From: Winogradskyella jejuensis
Lineage (GTDB): Bacteria > Bacteroidota > Bacteroidia > Flavobacteriales > Flavobacteriaceae
Direction: 5' to 3'
DNA length: 64,000 nucleotides
Assembly (NCBI RefSeq): GCF_900129745.1
Contig: NZ_FQWS01000002.1
Span: 1,163,798 to 1,227,797 of the forward strand
The notes below the pieces were generated by a model. It worked only from the letters and a program-made list of their open reading frames with translations, ran no database searches and was not told where the DNA came from. How positions within the stretch are numbered: position 1 is the first letter of the stretch; every line of letters starts with the position of its first letter. Shown here piece by piece: positions 7,625 through 16,439 of the stretch. Position numbers and translations under genes: made by a program.

Positions 7625-7669
7625 AAATCGATTAATTTTTATAAAAAACTATGGTTTTTTTATCGATTT
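7625..7669. repeat. AT-rich palindrome in the bshB1-permease gap
   Basis: AAATCGAT (7625-7632) and ATCGATTT (7662-7669) form inverted arms, with an inner ATAAAAAAC/GTTTTTTTAT pairing. It lies 20 bases upstream of the bshB1 start in the 276-base gap to the permease gene. It could be an upstream terminator or an operator; the rest of the gap shows nothing clear. Confidence 0.4.
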
Positions 7670-7881
7670 AATCAAAGTTCATTGTCAAAAGTATTAAAAA
7701 GAATAGAGATAACAGGTTTCTTTTTATTACGCAAACGGTTTCGCTTAACAAAATGATGATTTTATCTATCCAATTCTACATAAAATTGAAAACTTCGTAA
7801 TTCAATCCTATCATGACATTCGTCATAATAATTAGGTGCTATAGCCTGTAATTTTATACTATAATTAAAAGGTTTCCTCCT

Positions 7882-9720
7882 ATGAGCTTAATGCTAATTA
7901 TTTTATCTGTTACAATCCTACTTTTCATATGGGGAAAATTCACACCAGACATTATTGCGCTCTTGTCTATGCTAAGTCTTTTCCTATTCGGGATTCTAGA
8001 CTTAAATGAGACGTTGAGCGGTTTTAGTAATCCTACAGTAATTATGATTGCCGCTCTTTTTATTATTGGAGAAGGCTTATCTCAAACCGGTTGGACGGCT
8101 TTAGCTGGAGAAAAATTTATGCAACTAGCAGGTAAAAGTATTACGCGTCTGCTGGTTATAACTAGTTTGGGTGCTGGCGTTCTGTCGGGTATCGTGAGCA
8201 ATACAGGTACTGTGGCTACACTAATGCCAGTGACTATTTCTTCTGCTTGGAGTATTGGCACCTTACCATCAAAATTACTAATGCCAATTGCCTTTGGTTC
8301 TAATACTGGTGGTCTTTTAACCTTAACAGGTACACCACCAAATATTATTGTAAATAACACGATGATAGATAGCGGGCTAGAAGGTTTTTCTTTCTTTGAG
8401 TTTGGATTAATTGGTCTTCCGTTACTTATTATAGCGCTACTCTATTTTAGATATATTGGGTATAAACTATTACCAAGCAACAAAACAAACAATAAACCCG
8501 TTGATATTAGCTCAACACTACACAAGTGGATAGAAGCCTACAAAGTCGATGACAACTATTACAGGCTAAGAGTTCGTTCTGTGTCGCCTCTACTAAATAC
8601 AAAAATCGGAGATTGGGATTTCGAAAAAGAGCATCGTGTTGCTATCATCAGGATTAAAAGAAGACATCCAAATTTCTTAAAAGGTAATGAGGCTTTTATT
8701 GAGTTTCCGACCAATTCTACAGAGTTTCTCTATCATGATATTATTACTGTAAAAGGCGATACTGAGGCTATTAATGCGCTAATGATAAAATTTAGACTTG
8801 GCCTACTACCACTTGAACCTATTGAAGAAGAATTAAAAACAAATCTTATCAACCAAGAAGTTGGTATGGCCGAAATATTGGTGACTCCAAAATCTGTTTT
8901 AGTCGGTCGAAAGATTAAACTAGGGAATTTCTTCCAACGTTTTGGTGTACAACTAATGGCAGCTTCTAGAAATAATAAACCTTTTACAGAGCGTGAAATA
9001 ACTGTAAAAGCAGGTGATGCTTATCTTGTTAGAGGTATCTGGAGCGACATAGAACAGTTAAAAGAACATCACGAAAATTTAGTGATTTGTGGTAGCCCAG
9101 AAGGTATAGCAAAAACAGTAACGCAACTGTCTATAAAATCATACATCGCGTTATTCGCGTTGGTGCTTATGATTACCTTATTAGTATTTAAAATTGTTCC
9201 TGGTGCAGTTGCTGCATTAATTTCTGCTGGAATAGTATTAATCTCTGGTAGCGTGCCAATTGCTAAAGCGTATAAAGGTATAAGTTGGATAAGCGTGGTG
9301 ATGATTGCCGCTATGATACCTATGGGTATCGCATTACAAAAAACAGGTACAGCCCAATTAATTGCAAGTGGTCTGGTTAAAACACTCGGTAGCTTTCATC
9401 CAGTGGCATTACTCGCAGGAGTTTTTCTACTGACTACAACGTTTAGCCAAGTGATTAATAACTCGGCAACCGCAGTACTTATGGCACCAATTGTTTTAAT
9501 AGCTGCTAAAACCCTAAATCTATCTGCAGCACCATTTATGATTGCTGTTGCCATAAGTGCATCTACAGCATTTTTAACACCTGTAGGCACTACAACAAAT
9601 GCTATGGTAATGACAGCTGGCGGATACAAATTCCAAGACTATTTAAAAGTAGGTGCGCCTTTGCTTCTACTATTTCTAATAACAACGCTATTACTAGTGC
9701 CATTGATTTGGCCATTTTAA
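7882..9720 (+). CDS. SLC13 family permease with two TrkA-C domains
   Basis: A 612-residue membrane transporter of the DASS/SLC13 type. The N-terminal membrane half (about residues 1-195) has SNTGTVATLMP and TGTPPNIIVNN, and the C-terminal half (about 415-612) has NNSATAVLMAPI and PVGTTTNAMV, the paired sodium/substrate-binding repeats. Between them lie two cytosolic TrkA-C (RCK-C) domains (about residues 210-410) that usually bind a regulatory ligand. The substrate is probably an anion such as sulfate or a dicarboxylate, which cannot be settled from sequence. The pckA start lies 26 bases after the stop, so they may share a transcript. Confidence 0.9.
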   Translation: MSLMLIILSVTILLFIWGKFTPDIIALLSMLSLFLFGILDLNETLSGFSNPTVIMIAALFIIGEGLSQTGWTALAGEKFMQLAGKSITRLLVITSLGAGVLSGIVSNTGTVATLMPVTISSAWSIGTLPSKLLMPIAFGSNTGGLLTLTGTPPNIIVNNTMIDSGLEGFSFFEFGLIGLPLLIIALLYFRYIGYKLLPSNKTNNKPVDISSTLHKWIEAYKVDDNYYRLRVRSVSPLLNTKIGDWDFEKEHRVAIIRIKRRHPNFLKGNEAFIEFPTNSTEFLYHDIITVKGDTEAINALMIKFRLGLLPLEPIEEELKTNLINQEVGMAEILVTPKSVLVGRKIKLGNFFQRFGVQLMAASRNNKPFTEREITVKAGDAYLVRGIWSDIEQLKEHHENLVICGSPEGIAKTVTQLSIKSYIALFALVLMITLLVFKIVPGAVAALISAGIVLISGSVPIAKAYKGISWISVVMIAAMIPMGIALQKTGTAQLIASGLVKTLGSFHPVALLAGVFLLTTTFSQVINNSATAVLMAPIVLIAAKTLNLSAAPFMIAVAISASTAFLTPVGTTTNAMVMTAGGYKFQDYLKVGAPLLLLFLITTLLLVPLIWPF

Positions 9721-9746
9721 ATAAAGACAATAAAAATAATTTACTC

Positions 9747-11384
9747 ATGGAAACATTATTAAAACAACCGATTATGAAAACAAGAGACCTTACCAAGTAT
9801 GGATTAAAAGATACCAATGCCCATTGGAATCTTTCACCCGAAGAGCTACAAGCCATTACTATTGAAAAAGGAATGGGAAGAGAAACTGCTAATGGGACAT
9901 TGGCTATAAATACAGGAAAATTTACTGGACGCTCACCACAGGACCGTTTTCTAGTAAAAGATGATTATACAAAAGACCGCGTTTGGTGGGGAAAAACAAA
10001 CAAGGGTATTTCTCCAGAGAATTTTGATTATTTACAATCTGAAATCGAGAACTACCTAAGCGGAAAAGAAATCTATGTAAGAGACGGCTACGTCTGTGCT
10101 GACCCAGCTTACAAAATGAATGTAAGAACCATAACAGAATACCCATGGTCTAATATGTTTATTTACAACATGTTTTTAAGACCTACTGCTGAAGAATTAG
10201 AAAATTTTGAAGAAGAATGGTTAGTGCTTTGTGCTCCAGGATACGTATGCGAAGAACCATCGAAATACGGTCTTAGACAAGGTAACTTTTCTATTTTAAA
10301 CTTTACTAAAAAGATAGCTTTAGTTGGAGGCTCTGCATATACAGGTGAAATGAAAAAAGGTATTTTCTCTGCATTAAACATGATTCTTCCTGTAGATAAA
10401 AATGTCTTACCGATGCACTGTTCTGCTAATGTTGGCGAGGATGGAGATACTGCCATTTTCTTTGGACTTTCTGGAACAGGAAAAACAACACTTTCTGCAG
10501 ACCCAGACCGTAAACTAATCGGAGATGACGAGCATGGTTGGACCGCAGAAAACCGCATTTTTAATTTTGAAGGTGGATGTTACGCAAAAGTTATTGACCT
10601 TACTGAAGAGAAAGAACCAGACATCTACAGAGCTATTAAACCTGGTGCTATTCTTGAAAATGTTGTTTTTAAAGACAACAATGAAGTTGATTATTTTGAC
10701 AGTAGTATCACTCAAAATACACGTGTTAGCTACCCTATTTATCATATTGATAATATTCAGCAGCCATCTTACGCAGATAATCCTAAAAACATCTTCTTTT
10801 TAACTTGTGATGCTTTTGGTGTATTACCTCCAGTTTCAAAGTTAACACCTGGCCAAGCCGCTTACCATTTTATTTCTGGTTATACAGCTAAAGTCGCAGG
10901 TACAGAGGCAGGAATCACAGAGCCTGTACCTTCTTTCTCAGCATGTTTTGGTGAGCCTTTTATGCCATTGCATCCAACCAAATATGCAGAGATGCTAAGC
11001 AAAAAAATGCAAGAAGCTGGTGTTAATGTGTGGTTATTAAATACAGGCTGGAGTGGCGGTCCTTACGGCGTTGGCTCTCGTATAAAACTTAAGTACACAA
11101 GAGCTATGATTACAGCTATTTTAGAAGGCGAACTAGATAATGTTGAATTTGAACAACATCCAATCTTTGGATTATTTATGCCTAAGTATTGTCCTAATGT
11201 TCCAACAGAAATGTTAGACCCAATGAATACTTGGTTACAAAAAGGCGCTTATATTAGTAAGGCTATTCAGTTAGCACACTCTTTCCACTTAAATTTTGAA
11301 AAATTTGCAAGTGAGGCGTCAGAACAAATTATCGAAGGCGGTCCACTAATTGATGAGCATCATCACTTAACCGACCACGTTTAA
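9747..11384 (+). CDS. pckA: Phosphoenolpyruvate carboxykinase (ATP)
   Basis: This protein of about 545 residues converts oxaloacetate and ATP to phosphoenolpyruvate and CO2, the first committed step of gluconeogenesis in the cytoplasm. The kinase-1a P-loop GLSGTGKTTLSADP and the metal-binding LIGDDEHGW motif are intact, as is the FSACFGEPF segment. The frame is open from 9708; the ATG at 9747 is preferred because it lies outside the preceding gene and gives the usual N-terminus. A strong terminator at 11400 follows the stop. Confidence 0.95.
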   Translation: METLLKQPIMKTRDLTKYGLKDTNAHWNLSPEELQAITIEKGMGRETANGTLAINTGKFTGRSPQDRFLVKDDYTKDRVWWGKTNKGISPENFDYLQSEIENYLSGKEIYVRDGYVCADPAYKMNVRTITEYPWSNMFIYNMFLRPTAEELENFEEEWLVLCAPGYVCEEPSKYGLRQGNFSILNFTKKIALVGGSAYTGEMKKGIFSALNMILPVDKNVLPMHCSANVGEDGDTAIFFGLSGTGKTTLSADPDRKLIGDDEHGWTAENRIFNFEGGCYAKVIDLTEEKEPDIYRAIKPGAILENVVFKDNNEVDYFDSSITQNTRVSYPIYHIDNIQQPSYADNPKNIFFLTCDAFGVLPPVSKLTPGQAAYHFISGYTAKVAGTEAGITEPVPSFSACFGEPFMPLHPTKYAEMLSKKMQEAGVNVWLLNTGWSGGPYGVGSRIKLKYTRAMITAILEGELDNVEFEQHPIFGLFMPKYCPNVPTEMLDPMNTWLQKGAYISKAIQLAHSFHLNFEKFASEASEQIIEGGPLIDEHHHLTDHV

Positions 11385-11399
11385 TAATTCCATGATTTG

Positions 11400-11433
11400 G
11401 AGAGCCCATTTCTGGGCTCTCTTTTCATTTTAT
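11400..11433 (+). terminator. Intrinsic terminator after pckA
   Basis: GAGAGCCCA (11400-11408) and TGGGCTCTC (11413-11421) form a perfect 9-bp GC-rich stem with loop TTTC, followed by TTTTCATTTTATTT. It ends directly before the next ATG at 11440. Confidence 0.92.
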
Positions 11434-11439
11434 TTATTT

Positions 11440-12129
11440 ATGAAAGTTACCCTATCCTTAAGCCTTTTCTTTTTTTCAATTTCTTTACTATCTCAAAATC
11501 CCTCAGAGGATTATTTAGGTTCTTGGTACACCTACGGCAGCAATCACAGACTTAGCGAAAGATTTAGTTTAAGTCCTTACGGAGAATTGCGCTTCTATGA
11601 GCCTTCTTCCAACTACAATCTTGCTTTTTTCTCTCTGCGAGGTAGTTACCATTTTAAGAACAATCAATCCGTAGGTTTGGGATACGCGTACTTAGATATT
11701 GATACCGTTTTTGAATTTGATAACGAACCCAATGTTCATGAAAACCGAATATTCGAGAGTTACTCGGCACAAAAAACATTCGGAAAATTTTTGCTTACAC
11801 ACCGAGCACAATTAGAACAACGTCTTTTAGATTTTAAAGATAGAAACGAAATTCAGAATAGATTAAGATATCGCATTGGCTTGAAATATGTTTTGAATAG
11901 CACTTTTTCTGTAAAAATAACTGAAGAACCTTTTATCAATTTTCAAGACCAAGTATTTCATGAAAACAGATTTTATGCTGGTTTAGATATAAAAATATTG
12001 AAACACTCTCAGCTTCAAATAGGCTATCTAAAACAACATATTAGAAAAAATAACCTAAACAGAATACAAGTAGGTATAAGTATAAAAACTGACCATAGAA
12101 AGTCTAAGCATTCAATAGCTGTTCTATAG
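11440..12129 (+). CDS. DUF2490 family outer-membrane beta-barrel protein
   Basis: The frame is open from 11392 through the pckA terminator, so ATG at 11440 is the real start; it gives a 229-residue protein with a signal peptide (MKVTLSLSLFFFSISLLSQ). The body has the alternating pattern of a small beta-barrel (GSWYTYGSNHRLSERFSLSP, RLRYRIGLKYVL, RFYAGLDIKI), as in DUF2490 proteins, which are predicted outer-membrane barrels of unknown function. Its 3' end overlaps the convergent PLP enzyme gene by 26 bases. Confidence 0.85.
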   Translation: MKVTLSLSLFFFSISLLSQNPSEDYLGSWYTYGSNHRLSERFSLSPYGELRFYEPSSNYNLAFFSLRGSYHFKNNQSVGLGYAYLDIDTVFEFDNEPNVHENRIFESYSAQKTFGKFLLTHRAQLEQRLLDFKDRNEIQNRLRYRIGLKYVLNSTFSVKITEEPFINFQDQVFHENRFYAGLDIKILKHSQLQIGYLKQHIRKNNLNRIQVGISIKTDHRKSKHSIAVL

Positions 12130-13261
12130 CTTGATTGATATCTGCTTTTAAGTCTTTAGCATTTTCTATTCCAACAGAGAAGCGTATCAATTGGTCACTG
12201 ATTCCAACTGCCTTCCGTTCTTCTTCAGTTAATAAGGCATGGGACGTTAAGTGCGGTGATATCATTGTACTCTCCACACCTGCTAAACTCATTGATGATT
12301 TAATGAGCTTTAACGCCTTCTGAAACTTGTATGAGTCTAAATCTTCACTTAATTCAAACGACAACATTGCGCCATAACCTTGCATTTGTGCTTTGGCCAA
12401 TTTATGTTCCGGATGCGATTTTAAACCTGGGTAATAAACTTTGGAGATTTTGGGATGTTTATTTAACCATTTTGCCAATTTCATCGCATTCTTGGTTTGC
12501 GCTTTTACACGCAAGCCCAAAGTTTTCATGCTACGCTCTAGCATCCAAACCGTCATATCACTAAGGCTTCCACCTAAATTTTTTGAGACATTCCAAATGC
12601 GCTCCATATTCTCTTTAGAACTGGCAACAGCACCAGCACAAATATCACTGTGGCCTCCAAAATATTTGGTTGCAGAATGCATTACCATATCAACTCCAAA
12701 ATCTATTGGTTTTTGATTCACAGGAGATGCAAACGTATTGTCAATAGAGGTTAGAATCCCTTTAGTCTTGGCTAGTTGCGTAATGTCTCTTATATCAGTT
12801 ATTGTTAACAATGGATTAGAAGGCGTTTCAATATGAATTAGTTTGGTATTTTCTTGAATAGCTGCTTCAAAATCTCTGGCTTTATAACCATTAGTAAATG
12901 TATATTCTATACCATACTTTGGAAACTCTTCCTTTATAAAATTTACTGTTCCGCCATATAGCGTATTCTGCACCACCAAATGGTCGCCTTTTTGAAGAAA
13001 AGCTAAAAACATATGACTTATAGCCGCCATACCAGAACCAAAAATCATGGCCGATTCCGCGCCCTCTAATGCTGCTATTTTTTTAGATAAATACTCTTGG
13101 TTTGGCGTATTAAAATACCTTGGGTAGCGTTTCACATCGACATCAAGAAATTCGTAAGACGAACTTAAATACATTGGAGATACAGCGCCTTTAAACTGTT
13201 CGTCCTTAACTTCACCAACATGTGTGCAAATGGTATTTACACCTAATTTATCTTTTGACAT
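12104..13261 (-). CDS. Trans-sulfuration PLP-dependent enzyme (cystathionine gamma-synthase/lyase type)
   Basis: A 385-residue member of the Cys/Met metabolism PLP family. The PLP lysine lies in SATKYFGGHSDICAGAV, the cofactor-binding IFGSGMAAISHM segment precedes it, and ETPSNPLLTITDI and the substrate-side SLAGVESTMISPHLTSHA are present. Such enzymes act on cystathionine, O-acyl-homoserine or methionine; the exact reaction cannot be chosen from motifs. It is a single gene, convergent with DUF2490 (26-base overlap) and 51 bases downstream of the MATE gene's start side. Confidence 0.88.
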   Translation of the reverse strand: MSKDKLGVNTICTHVGEVKDEQFKGAVSPMYLSSSYEFLDVDVKRYPRYFNTPNQEYLSKKIAALEGAESAMIFGSGMAAISHMFLAFLQKGDHLVVQNTLYGGTVNFIKEEFPKYGIEYTFTNGYKARDFEAAIQENTKLIHIETPSNPLLTITDIRDITQLAKTKGILTSIDNTFASPVNQKPIDFGVDMVMHSATKYFGGHSDICAGAVASSKENMERIWNVSKNLGGSLSDMTVWMLERSMKTLGLRVKAQTKNAMKLAKWLNKHPKISKVYYPGLKSHPEHKLAKAQMQGYGAMLSFELSEDLDSYKFQKALKLIKSSMSLAGVESTMISPHLTSHALLTEEERKAVGISDQLIRFSVGIENAKDLKADINQAIEQLLNA

Positions 13262-13311
13262 AGCGTAATTATTAACTCGGATAAAAATAATGAAAACTAA
13301 ATAAAGCTTCT

Positions 13312-14718
13312 TTATACTTTAATAGATTTCCAATACCCTTTTTTAAACCAAACTATGCCTATAATCACGATTAAAACCTCAGCTAATGTTATAGCCATAA
13401 ACACACCCAAAGGACCAAGATTAAAAGTTAGTGCCATTAAGTAGGCAAAGGGTAATTGAAATAGCCAAAAGCATATAAAGTTAATCCATGTTGGCGTCTT
13501 AGTATCTCCTGCACCATTAAAAGCATTAATTACCACCATACCGTATCCATAAAAGACATAACCAGCAGCAATAATTCTTAGACATAACGCACCATTCTTT
13601 ACAACTTCTGATTCTTGAGAGAATAGTTGTATAATCTGAGGTGCAAATAATAAGTAAACAATGGAAACTATACCCATAAAAATAGCACTATACTTTCCAG
13701 TTTTCCAAACAGATTGTTCTGCGCGTTCAGGTTTTTGAGCACCTAAATTCTGACCAACTAAGGTCGCTGCTGCATTACTCATACCCCAAGCAGGCATTAA
13801 CGTAAACATCATAACACGAATAGCTATAGTATAACCTGCTAAAACTTCACTCCCAAACTCGCTCATAATACGCATTAGAAACACCCAGGAGGAGGTTCCG
13901 ATTAAAAACTGCCCTATACCTCCAAGGGAAACTTTTATAAGATTAAACATCACGGCGACTCTAATTACCAAATCTTTAAAACCAACTTTGATACGACTCC
14001 ATCCGTAAAACAAGACAAACAGCTGAAAAATAACTGCCGTACCTCTTCCTATGGTTGTGGCTATTGCAGCGCCTTGTACACCATAAGCTGGAATTGGCCC
14101 AAATCCAAAAATAAATAATGGATCTAAAATAATATTAAGTCCATTAGAAACTATTAAAGCCCACATGGCTACAGAGGCATCACCAGCACCTCTAAATATG
14201 GCATTAATTAGAAAAAGTAACATTATAGTTACGTTTCCTCCCATAAGTATTTGGGTATAACCATAACCTTCTTCAATGAGGTCAGCTTCACCTCCCATTA
14301 AACCAAGAATTTCTTTAGGATATATAATACCCATAACGCTAATAAAAGCAGCTACAACAACACCCAAGAAAATCACTTGTACTGCCGCTTGAGATGCGCC
14401 TTCTTTATCTTTTTCACCAATTCTTCGGGCGACGATAGCAGTGGCCGCCATACTTAATCCTATAGCCACAGCATAAACCAAGGTAATTACGGACTCCGTT
14501 AAACCAATTGTAGCCACTGCATTAACACTAACTTTTGAAACATAGAAAATATCTACAATGGCGAAGATAGATTCCATCAACATTTCTAAAATCATAGGTA
14601 TAGAAAGCATAAAAACTGCACGACGGATACTACCTGTTGTAAAATCTTGCTCCTTCCCGGAGACCGCGATTTTTAAATATTTAAAAAATTGTTTTAATGA
14701 AATTTTATTGGATTGCAT
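13312..14718 (-). CDS. MATE family efflux transporter
   Basis: A 468-residue membrane protein with twelve predicted membrane segments in two related halves (MatE repeats). GSIRRAVFMLSIPMILEMLM at the start and AWGMSNAAATLVGQNLGA in the second half are typical. It should export drugs or metabolites using a sodium or proton gradient across the inner membrane. The closest annotated relatives are of the DinF/NorM group, substrate unknown. A perfect 8-bp inverted repeat at 14745-14765 lies 27 bases upstream of the start and may be an operator. Confidence 0.92.
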   Translation of the reverse strand: MQSNKISLKQFFKYLKIAVSGKEQDFTTGSIRRAVFMLSIPMILEMLMESIFAIVDIFYVSKVSVNAVATIGLTESVITLVYAVAIGLSMAATAIVARRIGEKDKEGASQAAVQVIFLGVVVAAFISVMGIIYPKEILGLMGGEADLIEEGYGYTQILMGGNVTIMLLFLINAIFRGAGDASVAMWALIVSNGLNIILDPLFIFGFGPIPAYGVQGAAIATTIGRGTAVIFQLFVLFYGWSRIKVGFKDLVIRVAVMFNLIKVSLGGIGQFLIGTSSWVFLMRIMSEFGSEVLAGYTIAIRVMMFTLMPAWGMSNAAATLVGQNLGAQKPERAEQSVWKTGKYSAIFMGIVSIVYLLFAPQIIQLFSQESEVVKNGALCLRIIAAGYVFYGYGMVVINAFNGAGDTKTPTWINFICFWLFQLPFAYLMALTFNLGPLGVFMAITLAEVLIVIIGIVWFKKGYWKSIKV

Positions 14719-14744
14719 AATATTGAAATGTATAATAAAACATA

Positions 14745-14765
14745 GTATTCTAGACTGTAGAATAC
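14745..14765. promoter_or_regulatory. Inverted repeat upstream of the MATE gene
   Basis: GTATTCTA (14745-14752) and TAGAATAC (14758-14765) are perfect inverted arms around GACTG. The site lies between the MATE start and the upstream gene's stop, without a T-tract, so it looks more like a regulator-binding site than a terminator. Confidence 0.45.
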
Positions 14766-14852
14766 ACTTACACCGCTGAAGTATTAGCGATAATTTTTCT
14801 TTTCCGAAGTGGACTTATGCAATCATAATGTCACAAATATGCACATTATTTT

Positions 14853-15269
14853 TTAAATAGAAAGAAAATATAGCATACTGGTTAGAAATAGTATTGTCCA
14901 AAGGAATGTTCTATACCAATTGTAATTTACCAGCTTTTTACAAGCGTTGGTAACAGGTTTATTCTTGTCTATACTTTGATGTAGCGGTACGAAAATGAGA
15001 AATGTTAAAAGCCAAAGTGTGACAATTATACCTAAACTTAAAATACTGTACCAATTTTGAACTTGGTATAAATGTATTATTCCTAAAATGAGTTGGCTAA
15101 ACATTAATGGTAACACGATTATGGTAACGCGCTTTGTATAACTGCGATGCCATAACAATAAATTAGATTGAGAATAGTATGCAAAACTTGGATAGATTAC
15201 CAATTGTACTGCCCAAATGAGTACTAAAAATCCAGCATCAACTAACAATCGAACTAACTCTAAACTCAT
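14853..15269 (-). CDS. Four-helix membrane protein of unknown function
   Basis: A 138-residue protein with four hydrophobic segments (about residues 8-25, 48-68, 76-96 and 118-137). It has no recognised motif; the LWHRSYTKR loop after the first segment is the most distinctive part and resembles small conserved flavobacterial membrane proteins. It overlaps the stop of the DoxX-like gene by four bases (ATGA type) and is the last gene of a five-gene run of small membrane proteins starting at 16361. Confidence 0.72.
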   Translation of the reverse strand: MSLELVRLLVDAGFLVLIWAVQLVIYPSFAYYSQSNLLLWHRSYTKRVTIIVLPLMFSQLILGIIHLYQVQNWYSILSLGIIVTLWLLTFLIFVPLHQSIDKNKPVTNACKKLVNYNWYRTFLWTILFLTSMLYFLSI

Positions 15270-15655
15270 ACCTTATTTGTTTTTCTTACTGACCAAGCCC
15301 ATAGAATGAGCAAAGGATGAATTAGAACTAACCTCACCCAAGCTACCCAAAGCGGTACGCATAGCGACTCAGACATACAACCGCCTTCGGTTATAAAATA
15401 AATGTGAGATGGAATAAATGCGATGAGTATTAAAATTAGACCTTTTACGGCTAATAATCGTGTTTTTGGTACCACTACTCCAATAGCCAAAATAATCTCA
15501 AAAAAACCACTGAGGTAATTTATAAGCTCAGGAAATGGTAAATAATCTGGAATTAATGGATAGTAGAATTCAGGATTTATAAAATGATAAATTCCAGCAA
15601 AAGCATAAAAAGTAATTAGTAAAACACGAAGAACTATAATCACGATAATTTCCAT
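15266..15655 (-). CDS. DoxX-like membrane protein
   Basis: A 129-residue protein with four membrane segments and the DoxX-type start (AFAGIYHFINPEFYYPLIPDY, then PELINYLSGFFEIILAIGVV). DoxX-family proteins are small inner-membrane proteins often tied to quinone or redox chemistry, but the function in this branch is unknown. It overlaps its upstream neighbour by 16 bases and its downstream neighbour by four, so all three are probably one translationally coupled operon. Confidence 0.75.
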   Translation of the reverse strand: MEIIVIIVLRVLLITFYAFAGIYHFINPEFYYPLIPDYLPFPELINYLSGFFEIILAIGVVVPKTRLLAVKGLILILIAFIPSHIYFITEGGCMSESLCVPLWVAWVRLVLIHPLLILWAWSVRKTNKV

Positions 15656-16023
15656 TTATAATCTGTGTGGACATTCTTCAGAATTAAAAAGAAAGGTATC
15701 CACCAGATAAAATCGTTTGTAAGTAGTGTGTATATAAATTCAAAAGGAACATCTCCTTTTAAGTAATTAAAAATAAAACCTAAAGGCCCAAAAATTTTAC
15801 CTAAAAACCCAACAGCTACGATTGGCCAATGCTTCATAGGGTTATAAGATGCCCACCAATAACCTAAGCCATAAACACCAATAACCATACCCATGCCTTG
15901 CCAAACCATAGGATGATTTAGTGGTTGCATGCCTACCAAATTAAAAAAATGATTTGGGAATAAAACGACCCAAGCTCCCCATAAAATATTGTAAATAGCT
16001 GCTAAGCGAAGTGTTAATTTCAT
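15640..16023 (-). CDS. Conserved four-helix membrane protein, function unknown
   Basis: A 127-residue protein with four hydrophobic stretches and many aromatic residues (LRLAAIYNILWGAWVVLFP near the start, GVYGLGYWWASYNPMKHWP in the middle, FIWWIPFFLILKNV near the end). It resembles small flavobacterial membrane proteins of unknown function. It overlaps the DoxX-like gene by 16 bases. Function is not assignable; tight packing with other membrane genes suggests a joint complex. Confidence 0.7.
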   Translation of the reverse strand: MKLTLRLAAIYNILWGAWVVLFPNHFFNLVGMQPLNHPMVWQGMGMVIGVYGLGYWWASYNPMKHWPIVAVGFLGKIFGPLGFIFNYLKGDVPFEFIYTLLTNDFIWWIPFFLILKNVHTDYKWKLS

Positions 16024-16078
16024 AACTATAATTTTATGTAAAATTAAGACCTGCTACTAGTCAAATTAAAGCATTTAA

Positions 16079-16186
16079 CTAATCTTTACCAATGTTGTTA
16101 TAGGCTCTAATAATAATTATAGCCCAAAGCGCCACTAGTGCAGAAACAATAATGGAAAACCAAAATACGATATCATCTGCCTCCAT
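16079..16186 (-). CDS. 35-residue single-helix membrane microprotein
   Basis: A very short frame: ATG at 16184-16186, stop TAG at 16079-16081. The product starts MEADDIVFWFSIIVSALVAL and has one hydrophobic helix (about residues 7-26), a negative N-terminus and a positive RAYNNIGKD tail, so an N-out orientation is likely. Its start overlaps the preceding 62-residue gene by 14 bases, which supports coupling and makes it a real gene. The form recalls small subunits of membrane complexes, but I do not recognise it. Confidence 0.6.
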   Translation of the reverse strand: MEADDIVFWFSIIVSALVALWAIIIIRAYNNIGKD

Positions 16187-16361
16187 TATTAATGATTTTA
16201 AGGTAAATCATTACACCTAGTAAGGTTGGAGCCCAGAGACCTACAAAAATACCGTGCAATTTATCACCAGTTAAAAATAAGTACTCTGCTACAATAATTA
16301 TGATTGCACATAACGCTAACATAAGAAAGTTGGCAGTCCCTAATTTTTTGAAGTAATTCAT
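16173..16361 (-). CDS. 62-residue two-helix membrane protein
   Basis: A short protein with two hydrophobic helices (about residues 12-30 and 36-55; LMLALCAIIIIVAEYLFLTG and FVGLWAPTLLGVMIYLKI). It is the first gene of the small membrane-protein run and starts 78 bases downstream of the cytochrome c assembly gene stop, on the same strand. It is probably co-transcribed with ccsBA or reads from its own promoter. The family is not recognised; similar small proteins are common in flavobacteria. Confidence 0.65.
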   Translation of the reverse strand: MNYFKKLGTANFLMLALCAIIIIVAEYLFLTGDKLHGIFVGLWAPTLLGVMIYLKIINNGGR

Positions 16362-16439
16362 CTAAAAGGTTGGTTTAACGGTAACAAGTTACACAAAATA
16401 GAATTTGGTTGTATATAATCTGAAAGAAAAATAATTCTA

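Noticed and set aside
7277..7756. Plus-strand open frame of 159 codons over bshB1
   Set aside because: It lies antisense to a clearly conserved gene, shows no recognisable domain and has no promoter.
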